From Dipteris shenzhenensis (lineage: Eukaryota > Polypodiophyta > Polypodiopsida > Gleicheniales): a stretch of DNA of 64,000 nucleotides. The notes below the pieces were generated by a model, which saw only the letters and a program-made list of their open reading frames with translations, made no database searches and was not told the origin of the DNA. Positions 42,741-53,450 of the stretch are shown here, piece by piece; position 1 is the stretch's first letter; every line of letters begins with the position of its first letter. The DNA is taken from the NCBI GenBank assembly GCA_047967505.1, contig CM106540.1, one strand, 5' to 3'. Made by a program: the position numbers and the translations under genes.

Positions 42741-43632
42741 AAGGTCAGATGGAGGGGGAGAGTACCTCTCAAATGAGTTTGCAAGGTTCTTGCAGGAGCA
42801 TGGTATAAAGCAGCAATATTCATGCAGTCATACCCCACAGCAAAATGGAATTGCAGAAAGAAAAAACAGGCATATTGGAGAGGTGTCTCGGGCTATGCTA
42901 AATGAAAAAGATCTACCAGATTATTATTATTGGGCTGAAGCAGTTGCTACAGCAGTCTATATAATGAACAGGACTCCCACTGCAGCAATACATGGCATGA
43001 CGCCAGAGGAGATGTATACTGGTAGGAAACCAGATATTTCTCATTTGAAGATTTTTGGTTGCATTGCTTATGTCCATGTGCCAGATGAGTTGAGGTCCAA
43101 GTTGGATCCAAAAGCTGAGAAGTGCGTCTTTATTGGTTATTCTCTACAGCAGAAAGGGTATAGATGCTATAACCCTTCTACATGTAAGTTCACAGTGAGC
43201 AGAGATGTTGTTTTTGATGAGATGAGCAGCTGGTATAAACCAGTAAATGTGATGATTGATGTAGATGCACAAAATGGTAATGCTGCACAGAATGCACAGC
43301 AACAATCACAAAATATCAGTGGACCTGGAGTGTACTCTACCAGTGGTTCACATGCTTCGCCATGGACAGGTAGATTGAGATCAGGAGAATCCCCTCAAAG
43401 CAATGCAGAGAGTGGTACGCAGGTATCACGAAAAGGAAAAGAGAAGGTAGATCAGCCCATGTTTGATGTGAATGCAGGTCACTCTTGTGTGGATGGTGAA
43501 TCGAGTGGCTCAGAACAGAGCATTGATGATGAGTTGGGTATTCCTTCTATTGTTACACCTGGAGTAAGGAAGACCAGGGATGTTTTGAGAGCACCTGGAA
43601 GTGAGCCTATTTTGCGCAGGTCTACCAGGGTA
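42741..43632 (+). pseudogene. Copia integrase, second part
   Basis: After the frameshift the integrase core continues with Ser-Asp-Gly-Gly-Gly-Glu-Tyr-Leu (second catalytic Asp), Pro-Gln-Gln-Asn-Gly-Ile-Ala-Glu-Arg-Lys (Glu of the DDE triad) and the C-terminal Phe-Gly-Cys-Ile-Ala-Tyr-Val-His-Val-Pro and Cys-Val-Phe-Ile-Gly-Tyr. A long Gln- and Ser-rich linker leads to the Arg-Arg-Ser-Thr-Arg motif before RT. A second one-base deletion at about 43630 shifts the frame. Integrase inserts the cDNA. Confidence 0.95.
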
Positions 43633-45296
43633 GGTATCCTATGGATAGGCTGAAATATGATGGATTTACAGCCATTCACTATGCCTATATGGTCAAAGTG
43701 ATACAGGAACCAGAACCCACTTCTTTTGAGCAAGCCATGGGAAATGAAAAATGGGAGAAAGCCATGGATGAAGAAATGGATGCCTTGGATGCTAATGCTA
43801 CATGGGAATTGGTGCCTCTGCCTAAGGGCAAGAATGCAATTGGCTGTAAGTGGGTTTATAAGATCAAGCACAATGCAGATGGTTCTGTGAATAGATACAA
43901 GGCAAGATTAGTTGTCAAGGGGTATGCACAGACATATGGCATTGATTATGAAGAAACTTTCAGCCCGATTGCAAGGATGGCAACCGTAAGAGCAGCCATT
44001 GCTATGGCTGCATCAAAGGGATGGTCTTTACATCAGATGGATGTAAAGAGTGCCTTCTTGCATGGTGATTTGCAAGAAGAGGTCTTTATGGAGCAGCTAG
44101 CAGGTTATGTTCATGCTACTCATCCTGAGTTTGTTTGCAGGTTGAAGAAAGCCTTGTATGGCTTGAAGCAAGCACCTAGAGCATGGTCTGACAAGATAGG
44201 ACAGTATCTTGTCACTATTGGCTTTCAGATTTCCAAGGCAGATTTCTCACTCTATGTGAGAAAAACAGAGAAAGGGATTATGCTGCTGGTCATTTATGTT
44301 GATGATTTGATCATCACAGGTGATAGTGATGAAGATATCCTTCATGTGAAAATGCTATTGAGGCAGAAGTTTGAGATGAAGGATTTGGGAGAGCTGCGTT
44401 ATTTCTTGGGCATTGAGGTGATTAGATCACCAAGTGGGATACAGCTCTTGCAGAGGCAGTATGGATTGGACATGCTGTCCAAATATGGGATGACAGGCTG
44501 TAAGCCTATTTCAGTTCCTTTGGAGCAGAATGTGAAGCTGAGCACAGATGCAGGTGAGCTTCTGGAAGACCCTACTATGTACAGCCGCATAGTAGGAAGT
44601 TTGATTTACATGACTATTACCAGGCCAGATTTGAGCTATGCTGTTGGGTTGGTAAGTCAGTTTATGCAGGCTCCAAGGAAACCGCATTTGGATGCGGCTA
44701 GACGCATACTCAGGTATGTGAAGTCCACATTGCAGTATGGACTATTTTATGAGGCTAGGGTTCAGATACAGTTGCATGGATACACTGATGCTGATTGGGC
44801 TAGTAGCATTTTTGATAGACGATCTACCAGTGGATATGTGTTCTCTTTTGGGAGTGCTGCAGTCACTTGGAGCAGCAAGAAACAGCCTACAGTTGCCTTG
44901 TCGAGCACAGAGGCTGAGTACAGGGGTGCAGCAATGGCTGCATGTGAGGTAGCTTGGTTGCATAAGCTACTCTATGATATGCATCAGTCTACAGATGGGC
45001 CAGTTGTCATTTATTGTGACAACATGAGTAGTATACATTTGGCAAAGAACCCAGTCTTTCATGCCAGAACAAAGCACATTGAGGTGCATTATCACTATGT
45101 GCGGGAGAAGGTTTTACTAGGTCTCATTAATCTAGTTTATGTCAGCACAGAGGATCAGGTAGCTGATATATTCACGAAAGCATTGGGCACAAAGAAGCTG
45201 CGCAAGTTCAGAGACCTGCTTGGTGTGCAGGATTTGGGATTGAGCTCGAGGGGGAGTGTTGAGATATCGAGCTCCACTCGAGATATGCCAGGGTGA
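43633..45296 (+). pseudogene. Copia reverse transcriptase and RNase H, intact frame
   Basis: 551 uninterrupted codons. RT has Gly-Cys-Lys-Trp-Val-Tyr-Lys, Gln-Met-Asp-Val-Lys-Ser-Ala-Phe-Leu, Tyr-Gly-Leu-Lys-Gln-Ala-Pro-Arg and the catalytic Tyr-Val-Asp-Asp. RNase H has Tyr-Thr-Asp-Ala-Asp-Trp-Ala, Arg-Arg-Ser-Thr-Ser-Gly-Tyr, Leu-Ser-Ser-Thr-Glu-Ala-Glu-Tyr and a final Asp-Ile-Phe-Thr-Lys-Ala. All catalytic residues are present. The stop lies 40 bp inside the 3' LTR. It is detached from gag by the upstream stops and shifts, so it is classed as part of a pseudogene despite being intact itself. Confidence 0.95.
45248..45256 (+). other. Polypurine tract
   Basis: gagggggag directly before the tgttgagatatc start of the 3' LTR. 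Confidence 0.9.
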
Positions 45297-45609
45297 CCGT
45301 TGTGTATTTATGTCACCGACTTGTTAGCTGGAGATGCGGTTGGTACACCGCCCATGAATAATAGTTGGATGACAGCTATCCTTATCTACTCTAGTTTGTG
45401 GCTCAGTTAGTATGCCACCTTAGTTAGTTGAGTTTGGTTTGAGACCCACATATAGGGTTCTTCTATTTCTTTGTACTAGAGTTCTTTTTGGCTTACACAA
45501 CTAAGAAGAGGAAAACTGTTTTCAGCCTCCACCTTTGTGTGTATTCCCCCATTGTGCATGTGAGAAAGCCGCAAGTGAGACTCCTTCCCTCTCTCCCACA
45601 ATCTTCACA
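45257..45609 (+). repeat. 3' LTR of the young copia element
   Basis: 353 bp, tgttgagatatc to caatcttcaca, with 4 transitions relative to the 5' LTR. A promoter-like catataggg lies in it at about 45450, as in the 5' LTR near 40222. Confidence 0.95.
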
Positions 45610-45636
45610 GATCCTCATACGTGGAGATTTACCAGT

Positions 45637-45807
45637 TGAGAGTGCTCTCAACGGAAGCAAGAATGGAAGAGGAAGAGAGAGAAATAGAGAGCCACACAAG
45701 TTTTGGTGGGTGCAGAACCACCCTAATCTTCTTTTTCATTCATTTATATATGTGTTTGAGTATTGTACATAACCAGGGTAAAGGCACAGTGACCTTTAAC
45801 CCCCACA
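45637..45807 (-). repeat. LTR of a second copia copy (same family as 56171-61970)
   Basis: 171 bp on the minus strand matching the LTRs at 56171-56340 and 61801-61970: tgtgggggttaaaggtcactg at one end, tatataaatgaatg in the middle, gagagcactctca at the other end. The next minus-strand bases, actggtaaatc, match the start of the internal region of the 56-kb element (actggtatttg). So this is its 5' LTR, and the young copia element inserted about 22-27 bp into the internal region. The remaining internal sequence should lie left of 40024; I see no gag there. Confidence 0.9.
45743..45751 (-). promoter_or_regulatory. TATA box of the LTR
   Basis: On the minus strand tatataaat in the middle of the 171-bp LTR, at the same place as in the other two copies. 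The following run of about 60-70 bp would hold the transcription start. Confidence 0.55.
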
Positions 45808-47400
45808 GACTCTCCAAAAGATCTTGAACGACGATCACAACTATTGGAGATATTGCAGCCTTCTTGAAGGCCCAGTCTTTGAATGCATAAGTGGTCCAAG
45901 AGAAAATAATAAGTGCTAATGAAATGCATCTTTTTCATGTGCATACTGAAAGTTATATTGCGAAGGGCCTAACATACTCTTGTTGATAGGTAGCTACATG
46001 TAATTGTTGAAGTAGGCAGACTATTCTGGACTTGGAGCTCTAGTGCATGTTTCTCCTCCATGACCTGGGCATGTTGTTGTTGATCTATGGCGGCCTGTCA
46101 TTGCAATGTCTCAAAGTCTGCTTGGAGGGTGTCCGTGCAAGATTGTTTGGTGGCGAGGGCCTCTTATGTCTACAATAGCTCTTGTTCCAACTTTTTGGCT
46201 GTCTCCACTCTTTGAAGCCAACTGGCTTCTACCATGAGGCGATCGGCCTTCTCCTTCACTAGGGTAGCCTTTGTTTGCTGGAGCTTGCACGCAATTTGTA
46301 CTACCCTCAGGTATTGGCATCGGAAGGTGTCTTGGTGCCGATGGAGAATATTTTGTGTAGTGGTTGTGAGAGTGGTGTTGGATTGCATGAATGCTATCTC
46401 TTTTGTATCCAAATCCCTATATTACTGCATGAAATTTCAATATCTTTCCACAGAGGTGCATGCGCTTGATGTACAATATTCCATTTCTTGTTGATACACA
46501 TTAGGAAGGAATGGAGGTTGGAGGGGTGTCTATCCCAGAGTTCCTGCTAGGTGCTAAGTTTATGGTAGGGGGTTCGGCTATTGGGAATCTTGAGTCAAGT
46601 ATGTAATATCCTCCCCCAGGCCAATGGGCCTTTTCAATATTTGCTCCTATTGCCTATGTGCAAGTGCTTTAGTAGCTTTTTTCCATTCTCTTCTACCCCT
46701 GATCCTTTCAAGTCGCTTGCTACTATTTCTCTAGTGCCTCTCTTTGGCATCGGGCTTCTTCTTCTTCTTAGGACTTGTGGGCTGCCTCCTCTTCTTGAAG
46801 TTTTCCAGCTGCCTCTTCTTGGGCCTTCTGAGTCTATTCCTTCTTTCTTTTCTTTGTGGGCACAGACCTAGTGGAGGGGGCTGAGAGCAAACTGGTATCC
46901 TTGTTTGCATCACCATAATCTATTGGGATTGGGGCATCAAAGAGGTGATGGATAATAGGCATCAAGAACATGGGACTACCAATTTTCTCGCTGTGGGTAC
47001 AAATGCCAATTAGCTCTTTATAGAAAAAGTCCACCCACTAGTCTTGGGCTTGATGAGACGTGCTAAGATGTTGGGCAGAACCACACTATGGTGTCTTATC
47101 AGCATCTGAACCTGGGCTAGCAATGTAATTGCCTAAGTAGCCTTGGTCAGTGTTTGATTCTCTAGCTTACTCTCTAGAAGACTAATGGGCACCCCTCCTC
47201 TATGGATCTTTATTTTATATGGGACCACTACTGCCAACCTTTTCTCCATTGCCCACAGAATCACAAATGGTTGGGTAATAACTGAGAGGTTGAATGACCA
47301 CTGGATTTTCTTCATAAACTGGTAGAAGTGGTACTCTTCATTCGCATGCATCTAGCTTGTTGTGCTCATTGCCTTATTGTAATTGGAAACAAATTAGAGA
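45808..47400 (-). pseudogene. Second coiled-coil reading frame of unknown function
   Basis: Minus-strand frames in a row at 47351-47133, 47034-46834, 46916-46731 and 46412-46111. The first begins near the ATG at 47351 and has Thr-Gln-Pro-Phe-Val-Ile-Leu-Trp. The next has Glu-Lys-Ile-Gly-Ser-Pro-Met-Phe-Leu-Met-Pro, then a Lys/Glu-rich basic stretch with Thr-Lys-Lys-Arg-Lys-Lys, then heptads rich in Gln, Lys and Glu. Stops and shifts separate them. The final coiled coil resembles in style the start of the coiled-coil frame at 37.4-37.8 kb, so both may belong to one unknown element family. Confidence 0.4.
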
Positions 47401-48840
47401 GCCTATTGGAGGTTGAGATGGTGCGGGAATTTGTCTGCTACTATTTGCTACGATCCAATTGATTTGATATAGGGTACTACCTCAAGGTCTTGAAGTGCCT
47501 AGTATGCTACTACATTGTGATAGTACAATCTAGGGGATTACCAAGATTTGAGCGACTGCATTTGAGTGAGGTGCTGGCTTGAGCGAGGACATAGGTTCAT
47601 TTTCTCATTGTAACGCATGATTGATTTATGTTACAAAACTAGCAAGCCTTCTTTTTAGTTATAGTTTATGTTTGCTAAACCAAAAAACCAAAAAAATTAC
47701 AATACCACCTACCCTGTTCAATTGCTCCTATCAACTTGTGTTAGTAATAATTGATGTGTTTCATGTGATTGTGCAAATTTTAATATAAGCAAGGAGGGAC
47801 AATCGCCTCTGTTGCTCCCTCACTCTATCCTTAGGAGAGGGACAATCACAAAGAAATCCTCACACAAGTACAAGCCAAGATCCTTACACACTTTGTAGCT
47901 TCTACAAATTGCCAAAATTACATTGTAGATATATCAAACTATAGTATTTACTTTTCAAAAAAAAAATCCAAAATCATGCCAACAGATCCTCATACAAGTC
48001 CCCAAAACAAATAGTAATGGTCCAAAATGATCCTAGGAAGCATCAAAATTCATACCACTTTGTTGCCAATATTCATACCACTAGGTTGCCAATACTTGGT
48101 TGGTTTCTATCAAAAGCTAGTGCTTGAAACAACTCAACCTTTGTAAGAGCTACTTGATGCATGAACTCATGGAATTTATCACTCAATCTTGGAACACCAA
48201 TGAAGATAAAGTACATGTATTTACATGGAATATACATCCCTTTCTTTCCATCTTGTTGCATGAAGTCTTATAAGAGCAACATGGAAACTCTGATATTGTC
48301 ACTGTGAGCAAATACTGGCACTCCAAATGGACCTATAGGCATGGCCTAGACATCTTCCCCTCTAAAACAAGAACTAGGACTTCTACATGAGAGGCTGCAA
48401 GAAGAGTCATCCTGTGCTTCCACACTCTACTTCACAACATGCATTGTCCATGATGCCTACACATATTTTTTGCATGCACTCTCCGCCGCACTTCTTCCCC
48501 ACAACATCCTTTTTTAAAATACTCTAATACTACATGACCTCAATGAGGCCTTTTGCCACCACAGTGGAAGCACATCCGCTTATAGTTATAGTTATGGCAT
48601 TTGCTTATAGTTATAGGAGGTGGTTATAGCCACCCCACAATCACCTCCCTCCTCACACCCTGACACAACACCTGGCACATGCCCAAGCTCCATAGTCTCA
48701 CTGGCACTCACACAAGCATGGGGCCAACCACACAACCCTCCAGTTCACAGCATGGACTAGGGGACATGCAACACCAGCCTCTCGATGGATAGGGACACAA
48801 AGACATGGGTACCAAATAGTGGTACAATATACTTAATCCC
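47401..48840. other. No recognised gene
   Basis: AT-rich with short frames. A small tagttata repeat lies at 48578-48618. No domain or LTR was seen. Confidence 0.35.
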
Positions 48841-48988
48841 ATGCTCTTATCCAACTTGGAAGGGCCATACAAAGAGGAACCAGAAGAGGAAGTTGCCCAA
48901 CATCCCCTAGAGGAATGCTCTTATCCAACTTGGAAGGGCCATACAAAGAGGAACCAGAAGAGGAAGTTGCCCAACATCCCCTAGAAGA
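48841..48988 (+). repeat. 74-bp near-perfect tandem duplication
   Basis: Copies at 48841-48914 and 48915-48988, both atgctcttatccaacttgg to catcccctagagg/aag. They look identical over most of their length, so the event is recent compared with the surrounding decay. The period of 74 is not a multiple of three. Confidence 0.95.
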
Positions 48989-50635
48989 AGACGATTAACA
49001 AGTAGCCATAGGACTCCACACCAGACCATGATACATGGTATGAGGCAATAACTTCATTTAGATCAGTCAAAGATGTGGCAAATGTGAACAGGTGGAAAGG
49101 AAAGCTACTACAAAGCTTTTACCTCTCCCAAAAAGACATAATGGAAGTGAGAACTCTAACTAAGCTCATTTGATGTAACTTTCGCAAATGGCAATGTGAA
49201 CATGATTAGCTTACATGGGGAGGATATAGCCAACCTGACTACAACATAGTACCATGAGATGATAAGGATGTTGGTCTCCAACCTCAATGGACAATCCCAT
49301 TTTTTAAACAAGTAGCATTTTGGCAGACTTACTCTTGTGCGAGGCTCGAATAGAGGATCGACCACACCTTCATGCCACTACACTGACGCTGGAGTTGGCC
49401 CAATTTTGAGAAGATGCAAGAAGTGCATCCCAACATTGCATACAACTTACCCAACATTTTTTGGAGGTTGGCTCCTCCCTAGCTCTGGCTACCCAAATGG
49501 AGGATTTTAACACAACATTTGCATCCATTTAGATTCAACTGTTGTGGCAACCATGCACTTTTCCTAGTTCCTAATTATTTTGCTAAGAGACCTCCCTACT
49601 CTCGACCTATTGGTGGAAGAGCACCGCCAGCGATTGCAAGTAGAAATAGTGTTCAATATCAATGAGGGCCCCTTGTTCCCTTAAGTAATGTGGTTATATG
49701 TATATATCCAAAAATCTTTATGTCCATCACATCCAAACATTTGAAGACATGTTTGAGACACATTTTTGAAAGCCGCTACATCCCTTTTGCGGCATCTCCC
49801 ATAGGATGTTCGACCACTACCAAATAATGAACAACGCCCTCAAGTTCGACATTATGCACCAAATACAATCCATGGGTGGATTGTGAATAGGAAGGGGGTC
49901 ATGTTAATTGCCACGTTAATTAACAATGAAAGCAAAAATGTAGGAGAGAGCATGAGGAGTAGCAGGTGATAATTCCCTTGGAGCCGAATGTGGGCCCAAG
50001 TGGTTGTAAAATGAGAGAAGAGAGATACAAGAGAGTGCAAAGGTTATCCTTGCCTTCAAAAGGTTGTATATAAGGCCAAAATTTTGACTTAGGTCTTCAT
50101 TGCGTACTTTCAAGAATTGGAGTAGAAGCTCTCCCTTGACTTGAGTCTTCTTGTTCTTTCTAGTGAGTTGTCTTGTGATTGCCACTATTCCCCTACCCCC
50201 ATCTCCTCCCCCTCATGCTCTCATTCCCTTATCCCTCCCTTCTCCCCTCTCTTCCTTCCCCTCATGGAATCACTTGCACATGATCCAATAGATGCTTGGG
50301 TGACACAAGCATACAGTTTGCACATATAGAGCTCCCACAAGGAGTTGTTTGAGAGTAGATGCTTCGATGGCATTCCCCCAAGATAACCACGATACATGAG
50401 TCACTGCTAGATACTTCACATTCCCATGTAGCAAAGTTCTCATCTGGGTAGTGGTCATACCATTTGATGGCTTTGTCCACAAACAAAGTGGATCAAGGAA
50501 TAATCGTCCATATTTAATTGCAATATCACCACCGTTTACAAAAAACACTACACATGGGATCTAGGATTTTGTCCCTATCATCCCATATTTTTTTTGAATT
50601 TCCTTCTTATCTTTGGTTCTCTTTTTCCTTCTACA
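48989..50635. other. No recognised gene
   Basis: Broken frames with occasional protein-like stretches near 49030-49330, but no motif strong enough to name. 50190-50270 is C/T-rich. Confidence 0.35.
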
Positions 50636-50760
50636 TGGACTTGGTGGTAGGCTAGCCTCAAACATGTCCATTAGTGGTAGGCTTATCTTTGGTCCTCCTA
50701 TTGCTTCTGCATCTCTACATAAACTTGGTGGTAGGCTTGCCTCAAACATATCCATTGTTG
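50636..50760 (+). repeat. Duplication of cttggtggtaggct..caaacat.tccatt
   Basis: Two related segments at about 50640-50672 and 50725-50757 share cttggtggtaggct(a/t)gcctcaaac and at(g/a)tccatt. The intervening ~50 bp has a third short gtggtaggctt. Probably one 85-bp unit partly duplicated. Confidence 0.7.
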
Positions 50761-52379
50761 CTTGCATTGATGAACTCAAACTTCATCCTTGTGATGATAG
50801 TTGTGAAGATATGCTTCATGGATCTTGCCAAAACTTTTCCAAATTGCTTGATGTGGGGCACATTGACTCTCTTGGTTCTCCCCTTCCTTCCCCTTGTTTG
50901 TTATTGTCTTTGGTGAACTATTTAGCCTATTCACTCTCTCTATTCTGGGTCTCTTCTTTGGTCAAAATCTAGAGTCCTCTTGCTTGAAATTCTCTTTTGA
51001 CTAACCACTCATATCTTTGTTGTTGATACTTTTTCCAGTGTTGGATCCTTGTGCCCATTGTTTTGTCATTCACAGTGAATTGATGTTCATTGTTTCCATC
51101 ACTAGCTTCTCTAGCACCAACCACTTCATTTCCTAGTAGGATTGCCAAAATGTTGATCCTTAAATCATGGAGCTACCTACTAGTGCTCTAGTTCATCTAG
51201 ACGTGATGTGATTGTTCTAGGTGTGCATATCAAACATCCTTTTTTGGATGGTCTAGTGATGGTATGCTTCACAAATATGAGTGTGAATTGTATGTGTAGT
51301 ATGGAATGAAAAGGAGTAGGGGCAATGGGGAGTGCCGACCTTAGAACAAAATACAATCAAGGAGAAGAGTATACACAATAAATTGGAAATAAAGCTCTTG
51401 TCCTACTTGGCCTTTGGAAATCAAGGTACAACCATCTCTTCAACCACACTCTATGCACACAAGTTGCACTAACAAGACAATGCTAACTCTATGGACCCTA
51501 TGACCTTATATACAAGACATATGATACTTCTTCGTGGGTACTACCCACCCATTTACAATCATTTGCACCTACCCATTAGAAGGGTAGGTACCATTTGGGC
51601 ACTAAAATAGCCCAAATGGCTCTAGCGTGTAACAAGTGAATCTCTTGATAGTTGTGTACCTTGCCATTTTGCCCTTTTTACATGGTAGAAATGGCTACTT
51701 GGAATTATCTTGATGAAGAAAATGTTGACTTGTGCAAATAAGTCACCTTCTGCTTTGCCTTATCCTTTGTTCAAGCTAATCCTTCACTCCTCTACCTATA
51801 ATTTGCTACGCACTCTTTTTCCATTTGTCCTTGGCTTTAGATGAATCCCCAACATGTTTTCTAAGAGATTTAATGGTTCTATTGCTTAGGATCATCATGA
51901 TATCAATTGAGACGCAAGTTAAGCGAAGCCTCAAAAACATGTTTTGACAAGCTACAATGATGAGAGCAAAGCAAATAAATTATGGGACACTACTACAAGA
52001 TAGTCTCTTCTTTCTAGAGATGCTACAATCAGCCTAATACTACAATTGCGCCTAATCCAATGCCCATTCAGTCTTTTATAAGTGTGTCATATAATAAACC
52101 TACTTGTAGTGTGATGAATAGCCCAGCAAATTGTTTGTCCATATGTCATGATTGTATCATTCCTTTGAAAAGGGGAGGCTATCATGTAGATACTACTTAA
52201 GAAATTAAAGAGCTATTCAGCACACATTAGAAAAATAGTCCATGACATAAAAAGTTCTTGACATGTGGACTTATAGCACCAACTATGCTTGTATGGCAAT
52301 AGAATCATGGCCAAGATTACATATGGGCACTTGACAAAATGGTTTTAAAGGTTCAAGTGTTCTATATATGTTTAGCATA
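50761..52379. other. No recognised gene
   Basis: AT-rich. Probably older copia sequence upstream of the RT remnant at 52380, but the domains cannot be read. Confidence 0.35.
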
Positions 52380-53450
52380 ACAACTAAACTTCTAGACATA
52401 GCACCCATCTATCAGATGGATGTCAAGAATGGCTTCCTCAAAAAGTACCTCAATGAGGCAATTTATATGGATCATTTTGAGGTATAGGTAGTTTGAGGAC
52501 ATTAGCGAATTCCAAAGTGTGATTGCTAAAATATCTATGTGGTCTAAAGTAGGCTCCTAGGAAATGTAATGCCAATATTCATACATTTTAATAGCAACTT
52601 TTGCACTTCATTCGTAGATCCATTCCTTTACATCCTTAATACTGAAAGGAGGATTATAGTAATAACTATTTATATGGATTATAGGTCCTTTTTGAATTGC
52701 TTGCTAACGTCAAAGCCAAGTTGACATTAGAATATTCAATGAAAGGATTAAGTCAATTGCATTTTTTCTTGGAATAGAAATGGGAGATCTAATTCCTAGA
52801 TTATGTTAACACAATCCAAAGAGACTATTGCATCAACTTCAGATCATGTATGCCAACCCATGTGACACTCCATGTATACCAATCCATGTGAGACTCCTAT
52901 GGAAAGCAACTTCAAGTTGTCACAAGACATCTAGATCCTCAAGTATATAGATAAGTTTAAACGTAGCTTGCTCTATCTAAACCTTAGTAGATTAGATCTT
53001 AATTATGTTCCCAAATGTTTATACAAAAACTCAAGATGGTTGATATAGAAAGTGAAGATGGTACACCTCCTACCTACCTAAATAAGTATAGATATGTAAA
53101 AGGCACTATGCATTACAGGATGAAGTATGACAACGATTTTGAACTTCATCTTTAAGCCTTTATTAATGTAGACTAGGCTAGTAATGATCATGATAGGAGT
53201 TCTATTATTAGATTCATGTTTTTCTTTAGGCCTTTGTAATTATTTCTTGGAAAAGTAAGAAGTAGCCCAGAATGGCATTGCCTTCAATAAAGGTTGAATA
53301 GCTCATTTGTTGTATGATTTTTCTAAATTTGATCTATTTGATGAGCTTCCCACTCCCATATCCTTTAACATCATGAGCAACCTATATCTGATAAGAAACC
53401 CTATGTTCATACTTGTATCAAGCTAAATTGCATTACTCAAACCAATTGTT
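52380..53450 (+). pseudogene. Ty1/copia RT and RNase H remnant
   Basis: Plus strand, many stops. In order: Tyr-Gln-Met-Asp-Val-Lys-Asn-Gly-Phe-Leu and Ile-Tyr-Met-Asp near 52410-52470, Ala-Phe-Phe-Leu-Gly-Ile-Glu-Met near 52760, Arg-Tyr-Val-Lys-Gly-Thr-Met-His-Tyr near 53090, Asn-Val-Asp-Trp-Ala-Ser near 53165 and Arg-Ser-Ser-Ile near 53195. These are the RT and RNase H landmarks of copia. The catalytic Tyr-Val-Asp-Asp region is reduced to Ile-Tyr-Met-Asp near 52665. No LTRs were found. Confidence 0.7.

Larger units (their letters stand above)
40029..45609 (+). mobile_element. Ty1/copia element, full length, young but defective
   Basis: 5.58 kb with 353-bp LTRs and an exact 5-bp target duplication gatcc (40024-40028 and 45610-45614). 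Order: 5' LTR, Met-tRNA primer site, gag with zinc knuckle, protease, integrase, reverse transcriptase, RNase H, polypurine tract, 3' LTR. The LTRs differ at 4 of 353 positions, all transitions. The coding region has three in-frame TAG stops and two single-base frameshifts. It inserted just inside another copia element lying in the opposite orientation, whose LTR is at 45637-45807. Confidence 0.97.

Noticed and set aside
43633-45296. Calling the intact RT/RNase H frame a functional gene
   Set aside because: Copia RT is made as part of one Gag-Pol polyprotein; the upstream stops and frameshifts prevent its normal expression.
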